DNA of 64,000 bases, from positions 15,829,837 to 15,893,836 of the forward strand of contig NC_087073.1 of assembly GCF_026151205.1 (NCBI RefSeq), read 5' to 3'. The translations under genes and the position numbers were made by a program. The DNA is from Bolinopsis microptera (taxonomy: Eukaryota > Ctenophora > Tentaculata > Lobata > Bolinopsidae). A model generated the notes under the pieces. The model was not told the DNA's origin. It saw nothing but the letters and a program-made list of their open reading frames with translations, and did not search any database. Shown here one piece after another: positions 9,528-21,700 of this stretch (positions are counted from its first letter, which is position 1; every line of letters starts with the position of its first letter).

Positions 9528-12500
9528 ATGTCTCTCATGGAAAAGCAACTCGACCCTTTGTTCTTAGCTCGGAGCTACCTCAGAAGAAGGAAATTTGATT
9601 CCTGTATAGAGATTTGCTCCAAAATGCTGGAGAAAAATCCTTATGATCAATGTGCCTGGTTCATGAAAGCTAAAGCCCTGACAGAACAAGTTTATGTTGA
9701 TGAAGTTGAAGCGGACGCAGATGGAATTGCTGAGATGCTTATGGATGACAATAGTATTGCTCAGGTACTTTTCTTTTTATTTTACATCTCACTTCTGAGG
9801 CGAGCCTTTACCAATTGTCATTCTGCTGTTATATTAACTATTAATTGAACTCATTTTTCAAACTCATTCCAGTCTACGAAAGGACTGAGGCAGTTAAAGA
9901 AATATAGCCCCGATCATGATAGACCAAGAATTGGACCGTAGATCATATCAAAATTGTAGCCTGGAATCATAGCAACACATTTTTCATGAACTTATTACTA
10001 TATTAAATAACTTTCTGTTGCAATGATAATAAGGTTGAGTATTGTATCATTACCAAATAACTAACACTTATAAATTTGAAATTTAGCTGTATATAAATTG
10101 ATAATATATAACATGGTTGGTCTGTATAGCTATAATGTAAATCACGAGGACGAAAGCATAATTAATGCTAATTGATTAGGACATCATCAAAAATATCTAC
10201 AATCGAGGTGTTTTACAATTGTACACGACGACAACAATAGTATCATTGCTGACTCTCCTAGGTAGCAAGACCTGGCACCTCCTTCAAGAAACCAGGAACA
10301 TCAGGACAGGGCACCTCAACCTCCCAGGGGGTCAGACCCATGTCCCAGTCAGGGAGACCAGTCAGTGGGTTTGTGAGGCCGGGTACTCAGTCTGGCAGAC
10401 CTGGTACCATGGAACAAGCTATCATGACTCCCCGTACTGCTCATACTGCACGACCTGTTACCAGGTATGTTACCAGTGCTGCAGGTATGTTACCAGTGCT
10501 GCAGGTATGTTACCAGTGCTGCAGGTATGTTACCAGTGCTGCAGGTATGTTACCAGTGCTGCAGGTATGTTACCAGTGCTGCAGGTATGTTACCAGTGCT
10601 GCAGGTATGTTACCAGTGCTGCAGGTATGTTAATTATTACCAGGTATGTTACCAGTGCTGCAGGTATGTTATCATTGCTGCAGGTATGTTAATTGTTACC
10701 AGGTATGTTACCAGTGCTGCAGGTATGTTACCAGTGCTGCAGGTATGTTACCAGTGCTGCAGGTATGTTACCAGTGCTGCAGGTATGTTACCAGTGCTGC
10801 AGGTATGTTAATTATTACCAGGTATGTTACCAGTGCTGCAGGTATGTTACCAGTGCTACAGGTATGTGTTTCTTTCAGTTTACTAATGTTCTCTGCCGTA
10901 TCTATTCTAAGAAACCTTGCTTACTTTTACTGTTAGAAAATATTCAGACATTATTATTTTCTGAGAATTGGAATAATAAAAGCGCTCTTTCTTTATTGTA
11001 GATCAATATTGATATTTATAATTTAGAATATAATACGAATGAAATATTAAGAGATGAAGTTGTATCTGTCCTTAATTTTTAAATATAATAATATATAAAT
11101 ACAGTCAAACCTCTTTATACCGTGCCTTTCTATACCGGGTACCTCGGTCGTTATTATTAATCTTCATATTATAATTTCCTATATTTATAAATTAAATTTC
11201 AATGTATAATCATAGATAATAATCCTATTTAGGAGTAAAATAGAATCAATCTCCTCAAGAATCAGTTTTTCTCAGGCTTATGTGATGCAGAGGCACATAT
11301 TAGGTGCGATGGGTGCGGGATCGCACAATTTACCGTTTTCCGCACATTTCCGCATAATTTATTGTTTTCCGCACTATTCCGAACATTTTGTAATTTTCTG
11401 CATATTTCCGCATAATCTAGCACTTTCCGCGTAATTTCGCATAATTTTGAAATTTTCGCGTTAAGATTTTCGAGTGTAAAAACCAAAATATTTTAAAAGT
11501 CGGGCTTTTTACGACCGTGACCCTGGCCCTTTCGGGACCCTGACCCAGGCCCTTTCGGGACCCTGACCCAGGCCCTTTCGGGACCCTGACCCAGGCCCTT
11601 TCGGGACCGTGACCCAGGCCCTTTTGGAACTCATACCTAGGCCACGTGACCCAGTTACCACGTTACCCAGGCCCTTTCGGGACCCTGACCCAGGCCCTTT
11701 TGGGACCTTGACCCAGGCCCTTTCGGGACCGTGACCCAGGCCCTTTTGGAACTCATACCTAGGCCACGTGACCTAATTACCACGTGACCCAGGCCCTTTC
11801 GGGACCCTGACCCAGGCCCTTTTGGGACCTTGACCCAGGCCCTTTCGGGACCCTGACCCAGGCCCTTTCGGGACCCTGACCGAGGCCCTTTTGGAACTCA
11901 TGCCTAGGCCACGTGCTCACGTGACCCGGTTACCACGTGACCCAGGCCTTTTCGGGACCGTGACCCAGGCCCTTTCGGGACCGTTACCCTGGCCCTTTCG
12001 GGACCGTGATCCCAGGCCCTTTCGGGTCCGTGACCCAGGCCGTTATGGAACCCTCGTCGTTACCGTACTTCGATTATAGTGTATCAGTTATCATTCGTAA
12101 CTTCACCACATCATCTGCTTACTCTATATCACATCACAACGTCATGGACCGTTTCCTAAAGAAACGAACAGCTACAGACAGTGACCGGCTGCACGACGGC
12201 CAGGCCCCCTCATTATTCGGGGTCCCACGGAGATCATATCATGTCACCAATTAGTGACGTATGATTAGTGATGTGATCCATCAGTAGAATTTAATTGACC
12301 TAGAAATGGGCTAGATACAGAGTAGAGTTCACATGTCAACTCTGTTCACATAATATTATTAGTTAAATTGTGTTAATACTTTACCATACTACACGTAGTA
12401 AAACAAATAAACCCTGTTTACAATGAGATAACATCACATGATCGAATCACGTGTTTTGATAACAAAGCTAGAGACTAAGGGGTATGGAGCACACTGCTTT

Positions 12501-15500
12501 TCATGTGTTTTATAGACTGACCATTAGTTCTTTTACACAGATTGTACTACTAGTCTTAACTATAATTCTAAAGTTTATCTTTTGTGGGGACCGAGGGCTC
12601 GTCGTCCGAGTATAAAGCTGACACTCTTGATCACTACGTTCATAGAAATATTTCCTTTACCCTCATGAGATGTTGTCTGTATATATTGTCTTAACAATTG
12701 ATCAATGTTCTCATTGTTCCAAATCTCATGATTCAATTTCACTTAACAAATTAACTCCTAACTAACCTTATGCCTAACTTACCTTATGCCTAACACGCAT
12801 TACACATTATTTTATTTCCTCATCTTTGCCTTTGTTGATTGTTCATCTTCTCGCACAATTCCTTAAGTGGGCTAGTCATCGTCATGTGAATGTTTGCATA
12901 ATGATCATTATGATCATTATGAGCCTAACATATTTTTTTCCGGTTTACTTGCTACACGTTGCGATCAAAAGGGTGTTTCAACGATTTACTTTACTGAAGC
13001 CCGTACTGTATCTAGCCCATTTCTAGGTCAGTTAAATTCTACTGATGGATCACATCACTAATTATACGTCACTAATTGGTTATATGATCTGATCTCCGTG
13101 GGACCCCTAATAATAAGGGGGCCTGGTCGTCGGCCTCTCCAGTGACCCATCATCAAGCTCACCACACAAGAAACAGAAGATACCTGCATGGGATCTGATC
13201 GACTCTATCAAGAGGCGTCTTCAAATAACTGTCTCCTGATCTCTACCAGATCAAGTCACTGTTCTCGGATAACTGAATCTCAATATTAGGTTCAATCATG
13301 GTCTTAGTAAAGAACTACACCTTCAGTAACACATAAACAGACCTATTTTTGATAAGAGCGGCGGTTATACGTTTAGAATTTCCAAAGTCCTTGAGAAAAT
13401 GCAAAAGAAAACCGCACAATTCCCGCACAAATTTCGAAAAAATCGCCGCACATTTGCCGCATAATTGGTAAAAATTTACCGCACCTTACCGCACATTTAA
13501 CCTTTATAGTCGGGTGTGGTACCGCATAATTTCGATTTTGTTACCGCACCTAATATGTGCCTCTGCAATGTGATGTATACATGGGCCATGAAGTGAGCAA
13601 CCTAGAGGGGATACGATTAGATTATTAGATAAATATACCATTAGTGGGCTTAGAAGGCTACAACTTTCCCTGAAAATGCGTGCTCCTACTGGAAATCATT
13701 AATCGTTCAATTTCCGTAGAACTAGAAAGTTGCATTAATGTACCATTCGGGCCACTTTGTTAGCTTGGGCTTTATTAAACGAAGCCGCCCACTGATCTAT
13801 GACCGTCATTATCATTCATTCGATTGTTATTCCGGGTAAGGACAATGTGGCCCTAAATTGGCTGCATCTGATTTGTGATCCGTTGTTGCGTAGACAACAA
13901 ACTGAATTATAAATGTTTTGTAAATTGCTTTTATCCCAAGTCTCGACCTATTCCAGTCTCGACATATTCCACACCACTTATCACCTGATCGTTCGGTTTT
14001 CCGGTTTTTAATCGGTTTCCGGTTTTTAATCGGGTACTTACAAAGCCGGCAGGCTGTAAAAATTGCAATAAAATAAAAACGCATTTTATTGCAGTGCGTC
14101 CGGTAGATTTGTACGTTTGGGAACTGCGTCCATGCTGTCAGAGCCTGACGGCCCTTTCATCAACCCCTCTCAACTAAATCTTGCAAAGTACGCTGACAGG
14201 CCTGGTCTCAACAAAGTCCTGTTCGATTATCTCTTCTACCACGAGAACGACATCAAGAACTCCCTCGAACTTGCAGCTCTTGCAACTCAGGTAAGATTAG
14301 AAACATGATGTTAAAGTTGCGGGTTTTCATCTCCTTTTTCTGGACACGTGACAGGTAGATGGGTGTCATCAGTCATGTGTCTAGAAAAAGTGGTATTGCG
14401 AACTCACCAAACAATTAGAAATACTCCGGCAATCTGGTAATCTGTCCACGGATACTTCATCACCTTGTTGCAGTTATTTACCACTAGCACTAAGCGCTTT
14501 TTTAACGTCTGTTTGTTGGCTGTGCGTTAACCGTTTGTTTACCGGGCTGTGCTTTAAGTTTCCGTGTTTTGTGTCACGTGACCAACGTCCGTTAACAGTT
14601 TGTAAACAAGCGTTCGACAGATTACCAAGTTCCCGGATAAATGTTTATCATTATAATATGATAACATAACACCATCATGAACTAGCATGTTACACACAAT
14701 ATGTAATATCACGCTCTCTGGTTTGCTGATTGCTAATATTGTGTTAAACTGGAAACTGAGCTGTTTAACGGATTGCTCTTACGTTGCTTCTTGCTTTGCT
14801 CTCGTGATATAGATATGCACACTTGCTTCTTATCATTATTGTACTGTGAACGTTTCCATCTAATTTACCTGATTTTTCATCTAATTTACCTGATTTTTCA
14901 TCTTATTTACCTTCCCTACACAGTCGTCCAAATATGATGATTGGTGGTGGAAACAACAGCTCGGCAAGTGCTACTACAGATTGGGACTCTTCCGAGACGC
15001 GGAGAAGCAGTTCCAATCCGCCCTGAAACAACAACCAACAGTTGACAACTACCTGTACCTGGCTAAAGTGTTTGTGAAGTTAGATCAGCCGCTAGCTGCT
15101 CTGGACCTGTTTGAGAAGGGAATGGAAGTGTTCCCGGGGGAGGTGTCCCTGATAATCGGGGGAGCCAGAGTACACGAGGGGTTAGGAGATCTGGATAGCT
15201 CGGTTAAGTTCTACAAGAAAGTGTTCCAGTATGATGCGTCATGTGTGGAGGCTATAGCTTGTATTGGTACTCATAACTTTTACTCTGACATGCCTGAAAT
15301 AGCTTTACGTTCCTTCAGACGGCTGCTGCAAATGGGGGTTTGTAACACTGAACTTTACAATAATATCGGACTGTGCTGTTTCTATGCGCAGCAGTATGAT
15401 ATGTCTCTGACGTGTTTCGAGCGTGCGATAAGTCTTGCTCAGAAGGAAAACGTGGCGGATGTGTGGTATAATGTCGGGCATATTGCTGTGGGAATTGGGG

Positions 15501-15721
15501 ACTCAAACCTGGCATACCAAGCATTCCAAATGGCTCTTATCTCGGATAACAACCACGCGGAGGCGTACAACAATCTGGCGGTTCTGGAGATGAGGAAAGG
15601 AAAAGTAGAGCAAGCCAGAGCTTACTTCCTCTCAGCCATGACGATAAACCAGGAGCTATACGAGGCCCATTATAATCTGGCTATTCTCTCTGAAGGGCAG
15701 GGTGACCTAACTCAAAGGGGG
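9528..15721 (+). CDS. TTC8: TTC8/BBS8, copy 1, C-terminally truncated at satellite border
   Basis: Tetratricopeptide protein of the BBSome, the coat complex that carries membrane proteins to and from cilia. Exons: 9528-9764, 10262-10464, 14095-14290 and 14924 to about 15721; all introns are GT-AG and phases match (237, 203 and 196 nt give 212 codons). Recognisable pieces in order: the N-terminal block with LARSYLRRRKFD and CSKMLEKNPYDQ, the Arg/Gly/Pro-rich linker with GTMEQAIMTPRTAHTARPVT, SGRFVRLGTASML, YDDWWWKQQLGKCYYRLG, then TPR repeats with GLCCFYAQQYDMSLTCFERA and NNHAEAYNNLAVLEMRKG. After GDLTQR, where the family continues for about 30 more residues, the sequence switches to satellite and stops at 15739. 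About 477 authentic residues remain. Four exons is few for this gene compared with vertebrates. Intron 2 is enlarged by a minisatellite and a 2.3-kb transposon. Confidence 0.95.
10465..10861 (+). repeat. 20-bp minisatellite made of splice-donor units in TTC8 intron 2
   Basis: Nineteen units, mostly GTATGTTACCAGTGCTGCAG (20 bp) with three 19-bp variants (GTATGTTAATTATTACCAG type), begin exactly at the exon 2 donor. Each unit boundary reads CAG|GTATGT or CCAG|GTATGT, a good donor. With the GTATGT after the array there are 20 candidate donors; copy 2 has only 3. Because 20 is not a multiple of 3, one frame cycles through all three, and none contains a stop. Confidence 0.92.
11519..12050. repeat. 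23-bp GC-rich minisatellite
   Basis: About 20 units of GGCCCTTTCGGGACCCTGACC plus CA, interrupted by longer variants containing CATACCTAGGCCACGTGACC. It lies in the left half of the transposon at 11288-13565 and contrasts sharply with the AT-rich surroundings. Confidence 0.9.
12178..13150. repeat. foldback inside the transposon (arms ~140 bp)
   Basis: The left arm 12178-12320 (GGGGTCCCACGGAGATCATA ... CCTAGAAATGGGCTAGATAC) is the inverse of the right arm 13003-13150 (GTATCTAGCCCATTTCTAGG ... GATCTCCGTGGGACCCC). The spacer of about 680 bp is unremarkable. Possibly an older inverted-repeat element nested in the hAT-like one. Confidence 0.85.
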
Positions 15722-18700
15722 GCAATAATGAATGCCTAATGTGAGTATCATCTGTCAATGTCTTGTAAAAAAGTCTGTAAAAGAGATATGAGTAACTTAT
15801 ATCAAGAAAACAACAGGAAGTTGTCGTCGTTGAAAAAAAATAAATATCTAGAATATAAATTAGAATATAAAATAACAGTCAGTCAAATGTGTCGCAAATG
15901 TAAATTATCAAATGGTAAAACTGGTGATACAGTCACCAAAAATAAAACTAAGTATAATAGTTAGAAAATAAATTAAATTGGTCTATAAACACCACTAGGT
16001 ATAATAGGGTCTATAAATAAAAGTGGTTTATAAAACTACCAATTTGCGAACCCTAATTTTTCAATATTTAAAAAATAATAATGATAATAATAATAAAAAT
16101 AAATACAACATTTATAATCCGCCTTATACTAAATCATATAACACGATTATAATTTAATCCTGGAGATAACTCCAGTGCTTTCTAAAGCGGCTCTACCCTT
16201 TAACTGAGCTTAGTTTAATTGAAAATTAGACATGACAAGTTCCATTTGACCTATTTAAAATGCAAAAATCAAATCAAAGCTAGAGAAAAGAAGTATGTTT
16301 TAGTTGGTCCTTGAAAGACGTAACAGACGCCGCTGATCTGATGTCGTATGGCAAGGAATTAAATAATTAACTGCACAGGTGACTAAAAGCATTCTCTGTG
16401 TTATCATAGTTGTAGGAGAGGGGCGGAAACTAAGGTAAAAATAATCATTATCAAACGTACATTTTTAAAACATTGCTGCCTAGGAGATATCAACTCTTTA
16501 AGTAAGGAGGAGCGATATTATGAAATCATGTATGTGAATTATAAGATAATAAAGTTAGTAGTATTACTGAGACTGTGTTTACATAACACTACAATTTTAG
16601 ATTACTGATTGGTATTTAACCGATACCTGACTTGACAGCTCCCTCCCAAAGGGCCCTCAAACAAAACCGGATTTTTTCGATCTATCAGTTGAGTCGACCA
16701 ATAAAAATTCTCAGTAGACTTAGTGGTAGATCCAACAGTACCTTAAGATCACAGATAAGCTATGTTAAAAAAACCGAAAAGATGCTACATCATAAAAAAC
16801 ATTTGGAAGTTAGCTTAGTTTTATAAAAACGTCAATCAAACAATTTAATAATACAATAAATTGAATCGAGTGATGCAATTGGCAGAGCACAATCATAATC
16901 CTGAGCAATAAATCTCATCTTTCCCTCATACTTCTTTTTTTCAGGATCAAGTTGAAGGACTAATGGGATATAGGGCCGTCCATACCTTCTTGTCTGGCCT
17001 GAAATGCACAGTTGAAACAATCACAGTATATAATACATTAATCTAGTTAATGATCATATAGATGTTAAGTCATGATTAGAGTTATTCATAAATAATTTGT
17101 CAATTTAAAAATTACATGCTAATACAATCTAATAATATGAATATAAAGGATTAGTAACCATTATTTACTATGCAAAATGCCCCATCCACATAGTGTAAAT
17201 ATATATAGAATCAAATTCCATATCATCATTAAACTGCTCAATAGTCAGTTTTTATAATATAATATGCCCAGGCAAAATTAAATAACTTCTATATACCTTA
17301 CTGTCATACTACAAATTAAATTAAAACATTTGAAAATCTGTTTACCAGAGAAAAAATTTTCTAATCCTAATGCAAGTGAAATAATTTAGGATGCAATAAT
17401 GAATGCCTAATGTGATTATCATCTGTCACTGTCCTTGTAAAAATCGTAAAAAGAGATTATGAGTAACTTATATAGAAAAAAAACATGAAGTTGGTGTCTG
17501 TTGTAAAATAAATAAATATCTAGAATATTAAATTAGAATATAAAATAACATCAGTCAATGTGGCGTCAAAATGTACAATATCTAATGTTAAAACGGTGAT
17601 ACAGTCACCAAAAATAAATACTAAGTAAAATAAGTAAATAAATAAATATGGTCTATAAAACAACCACTAGTATAAATAGGTCAATAAAATTTAAAAGTGG
17701 TTATACAACTCCCACTGTGCGAACCCCTTATTTTCAATATTAAGAAAATAATAATGAAATACAAAGAAAAATAAATACAACAATTATAAACCGCCTTATA
17801 GCTAAATCCTATAACTCGATATTAATTTAAATCTGAGATAAACTCCATGCTTCTAAAGCGCTCTTACATAACTGAGCGTATGTTTAAAATTGATAAATTA
17901 GACATGACAAGTCATTTTTACCTATGGTAAATGGCAAAATACTTCAATGCTAGCGAAAAGAAGTATGTTTTAATTTTGGGTCTGAAAGATTAACTGTCTC
18001 ACTGATCTTATGTCGTATGCAAGGAATTAAATACTTTAACTGCACAGTGACTAAAAAGCTTTCTTTCTCTGAGTTTACATATTTAGGAAGGGCGAAAACT
18101 AAGGTAAAAATAATCATTATTCAAGACTACATTTTTAAAAAAAACTTTGATGCCTAGAGATATCAACTCTTTTAATAAGAGGAGCTATATTAGGATATCA
18201 TGTAGTGAATTTAAGTTAATGAAGTTAGTAAGTATTACTGAGCTGTGTATTAACCATAACACTACAATTTAGATGTACTGATTGGGTATTTAACGATACT
18301 ATCTTTTACAGCTCCCTCCTCATAAGGCCTCAAACACCGATTTTCGATCAATCAGTTGAGTCGACCAATAAAAATTCACAGTATAATAGTGTAGATCCAA
18401 CAGAACCTTTAAGATCACTGATAAAGCTATTTAAACCGAAAAGATGCTACCTCATAAAACATTTGGAAGTACATTATGTTTTATAAAAAACGGTATATCA
18501 AACAATATATATATACAATAAATTGAATCGAGTGATGCAATGGCAGAGCACAATCATAAATCATGAAGCAATAAACCTCATCTTTCCTCATACTCTTTCA
18601 GGGATCATTTGAAGCACTTAATTGGATAAGGGCCGTTCCATACCTTCTTTGGTCATTGGGCCATAAATGCACAGGTTTTGAAACAATCCAGGTTATAAAC

Positions 18701-21700
18701 ATTAATCCTAATTAATATCACATAGATGTTAATCATGATTAGTGATATTCATAAATAACTTGATCAGATAAAAATTACATGCGAATACCAATCAAATAAT
18801 ATGAAAATTAGGAGTAGTAACCTTATTTACTATGCAAAATGCCCCAAACCACATAGTGTTAAAATTTATATAGAATTCAAATTCATACCATCATTAAACC
18901 TCAATAGTCAATATATTAGCCCAGGCAATATTAAATAACTTCTTATATACCTTACTGTCAACTACAAAATTATAAACATTTGAAATCTGTTATCCAGAGA
19001 ATAAATTTCTAAGACCAAATGCAAGTGAAATAATTTAAATGCAATAATGAATGCCTAATGTGAGTATCACTGTTCAATGTCCTTGTAAAAAAAGGTCTGT
19101 AAAAGAGATATGAGTAACGTATATAGAAGAAAAAACAGGAAGTTGTCGTCTGTTGAAAAATAAATAAAATATCTAGAATATAAATTAGCAATAAAATAAC
19201 ATTCAGTCAATGTGTCGTCAAAATGTACAATTATCAAATTTACAACTGGGTGATACAGTCACCAAAAATAAATACTAAAAAAATAATAAATAAATTAAAT
19301 GTGTTCTTAAAAACTACCCCTAGGTATAATAGGTCAATAAATTAAAAGTGGTTTTTATAAAACTCCCACTGTGCGAACCCTTATATCAATATTAGAAAAT
19401 AATAATGATAATAATAATAAAAAATAAATAGCAACATTTATAAACCGCCTTAAAGCTAAATCATATAACTCGATATAATTTATCCTGGAGATAAACTCCA
19501 GTGCTTTCTAAAGCGGCTCTTACATTAACTGACTTTATAGTTTAAATTGAAAATAGACAGACAAGTTCATTTTACCTAGTAAATGCAAAATCAATCAAAT
19601 GCAAGAGAAAAGAAGTATGTTTTAAGTTGGTCTTGAAAATGTAACGACTCAGCTGATCTTATGTCGGTATGGGCAAATGGAATTAAATACTTTACCTGCA
19701 TCCAGTGACAAACAGCATTCTCTGTGTTTTACAAGTTAGGAGAGGGCGCGAGACTAAGGTAAGAAATAATCATTCTCAAGACGTACATTTTTTAAAACTT
19801 TGCTGCCGAGGAGATATCAACTCTTTTAAAGTAAGGAGGAGCTATATTATGATATCATGTATGTGAATTTAAGATAAATGAAGTTAGTATATTACTTAGC
19901 TGTGTTTACATAACACTGAACAATTTAGAGTACAGATTGGTTATTTAAATCGATACCTGATCTTTTGACACAGCTCCCTCCTCATCAGGGCCGTCAACTA
20001 ACCGATTTTCGATCAATCCATTGAGTCGACCAATAAAAATTCACAGTATAATATGTGTAATCCAACAAACCTTTAAGATCACTGATAAAGCATTTTAAAC
20101 CGAAAAGAATGCTACATCATCAAACATTTTGGCAGTAGCATTATGTTTTATAAAAACGGTCATTCAAACAATATTATATATAAACCCAATAAATTGAATC
20201 GATGAACAATTGGCAGAGCACAATCATAAATCATGAGCAATAAATCTCATCTTTCCCATCATAGCTCTTTTCAGGATTCAAGGTGAAGACTAATTGGGAT
20301 ATAGGGCCTCATACCTTTCTTGTCCTTGGGCCAGAAATGCACAGTTGAAACAATCACAGTTATAAAACATTATCTAGTTTAATGATCATATAGATGTAAC
20401 ATCATGATTAGTGATATTCATAAAGAAATTGTCAATTTAAAAATACATGCGAATACCAATCAAATAATATGATAAATAGGAGTAGTAACCATATTACTAT
20501 GCAAAATGCCCCAACCACATAGTGTAAATTTAATAGAATTCAAATTCCATATCATCATTAACCTCAATAGTCAAGATAATAGCCAGGCAAAATTATAACA
20601 TCGTATATACCTTACTGTCTACTACAAATTAATTAAAACATTTGAAATCTGTTAACCGCAGAGAATAAATTTCTAAACCTAATGAAGTGAAATAATTTAG
20701 ATGCAATAAAGAAATGCCTAATGTGAGTATTCATCTTCAATGTCCTGTATAAAAGTCTGTAAAAGAGAATATGAGTAACTTATATAGAAGAAAAAACAGC
20801 AGATAGTTGTCGTCTGTTGAAAAATAAATAAAATATCTGAATATAAATAAATAGAAAATAACATTCAGTCCAATGTGTCGTCAAAAATGTACAAATTATC
20901 AAATGTTAAACTGGTGATACAGTCACCAAAATAAATACTAAGAAAAAGAATTACATAAATTAAATTGTGGTACTATAAAACTCCACTAGTATATGGTCAA
21001 TAAAGTAAAAGTGGTTTAAAAAACTACCACTGTGCGAACCCTTATTTCAATATTAAGAAAATCATATATGATAAATAATACTAAAAAAAATACAACAATT
21101 TATAAACCGCCTTATAGCTAAATCATATATCTCGATATACATTTTAATCCTGGAGATAAACTCCAGTGCATCTAAAGCGCTCTTACATTAACTGAGCTTT
21201 AGTTTCATTGAAAAATTAGACATGACAGTTACATTTTACCTATGGAAATGGCAAAATCAATCAAATGCTAGAGAAAAGAAGTATGTTTAAGTTTGGTCTG
21301 AAAGATGTAACTGACTCAGCTGATCTTATTTCGTATGGCAAGGAATTAACATACTTTAACTGCACAGTGACTAAAGCTATTCTCTGTGTTTATCATCTGT
21401 TAGGAGAGGGCGGAAAACTAAGGTAAAAATAATCATATCAAGACTACATTTTTAAAACTGCTGCCTAGGAGATATAACTCGTTAAGTAAGGAAGGAGCTA
21501 TATTATGATATCACATGTATGTGAATTTAAGATAATGAAGTTAGTAGTTATTCCCTGAGCTGTGTACATAACACGACAATATAGCTGTACTGATTTGGGT
21601 ATTTTAACGATACCTGATCTTTTTGACAGTCCCTCCTCATAAGGGCCTCAAACACCGATTTTTCGATCAATCAGTTGAGTCGGACGACCAAAAAAATTCA

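Larger units (their letters stand above)
11288..13565. mobile_element. 2.3-kb hAT-like element in TTC8 intron 2, copy 1 only
   Basis: Perfect terminal inverted repeats: CAGAGGCACATATTAGGTGC at the left, its inverse GCACCTAATATGTGCCTCTG at the right. ATGTGATG flanks it at 11280-11287 and 13568-13575. The repeat can be read as an 8-bp duplication with an extra CA on the right, or as a 6-bp ATGTGA duplication around an element starting TGCAGAGG. The empty site is in copy 2 at about 62431 (TTATGTGATGTATAC). Subterminal regions are full of CCGCA(C/T)ATTT-type motifs facing inward from both ends, as expected for transposase-binding repeats. The interior has a GC-rich 23-bp array and a foldback; no transposase. 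Confidence 0.88.

Noticed and set aside
10465-10861. CRISPR-like regular repeat
   Set aside because: Units are contiguous with no spacers, in a spliced animal gene; it is a minisatellite.
10219-11001. Overlapping open frames with repeats such as CCRYVTSAAGMLPVLQVCYQ
   Set aside because: They translate the 20-bp splice-donor minisatellite in all three frames; only the first part overlaps a real TTC8 exon, and in the wrong frame for most of it.
16832-17020. Satellite frame with GRPYIPLVLQLDP considered as a captured gene exon
   Set aside because: The frame exists in only some units because of single-base indels and matches no family I recognise.
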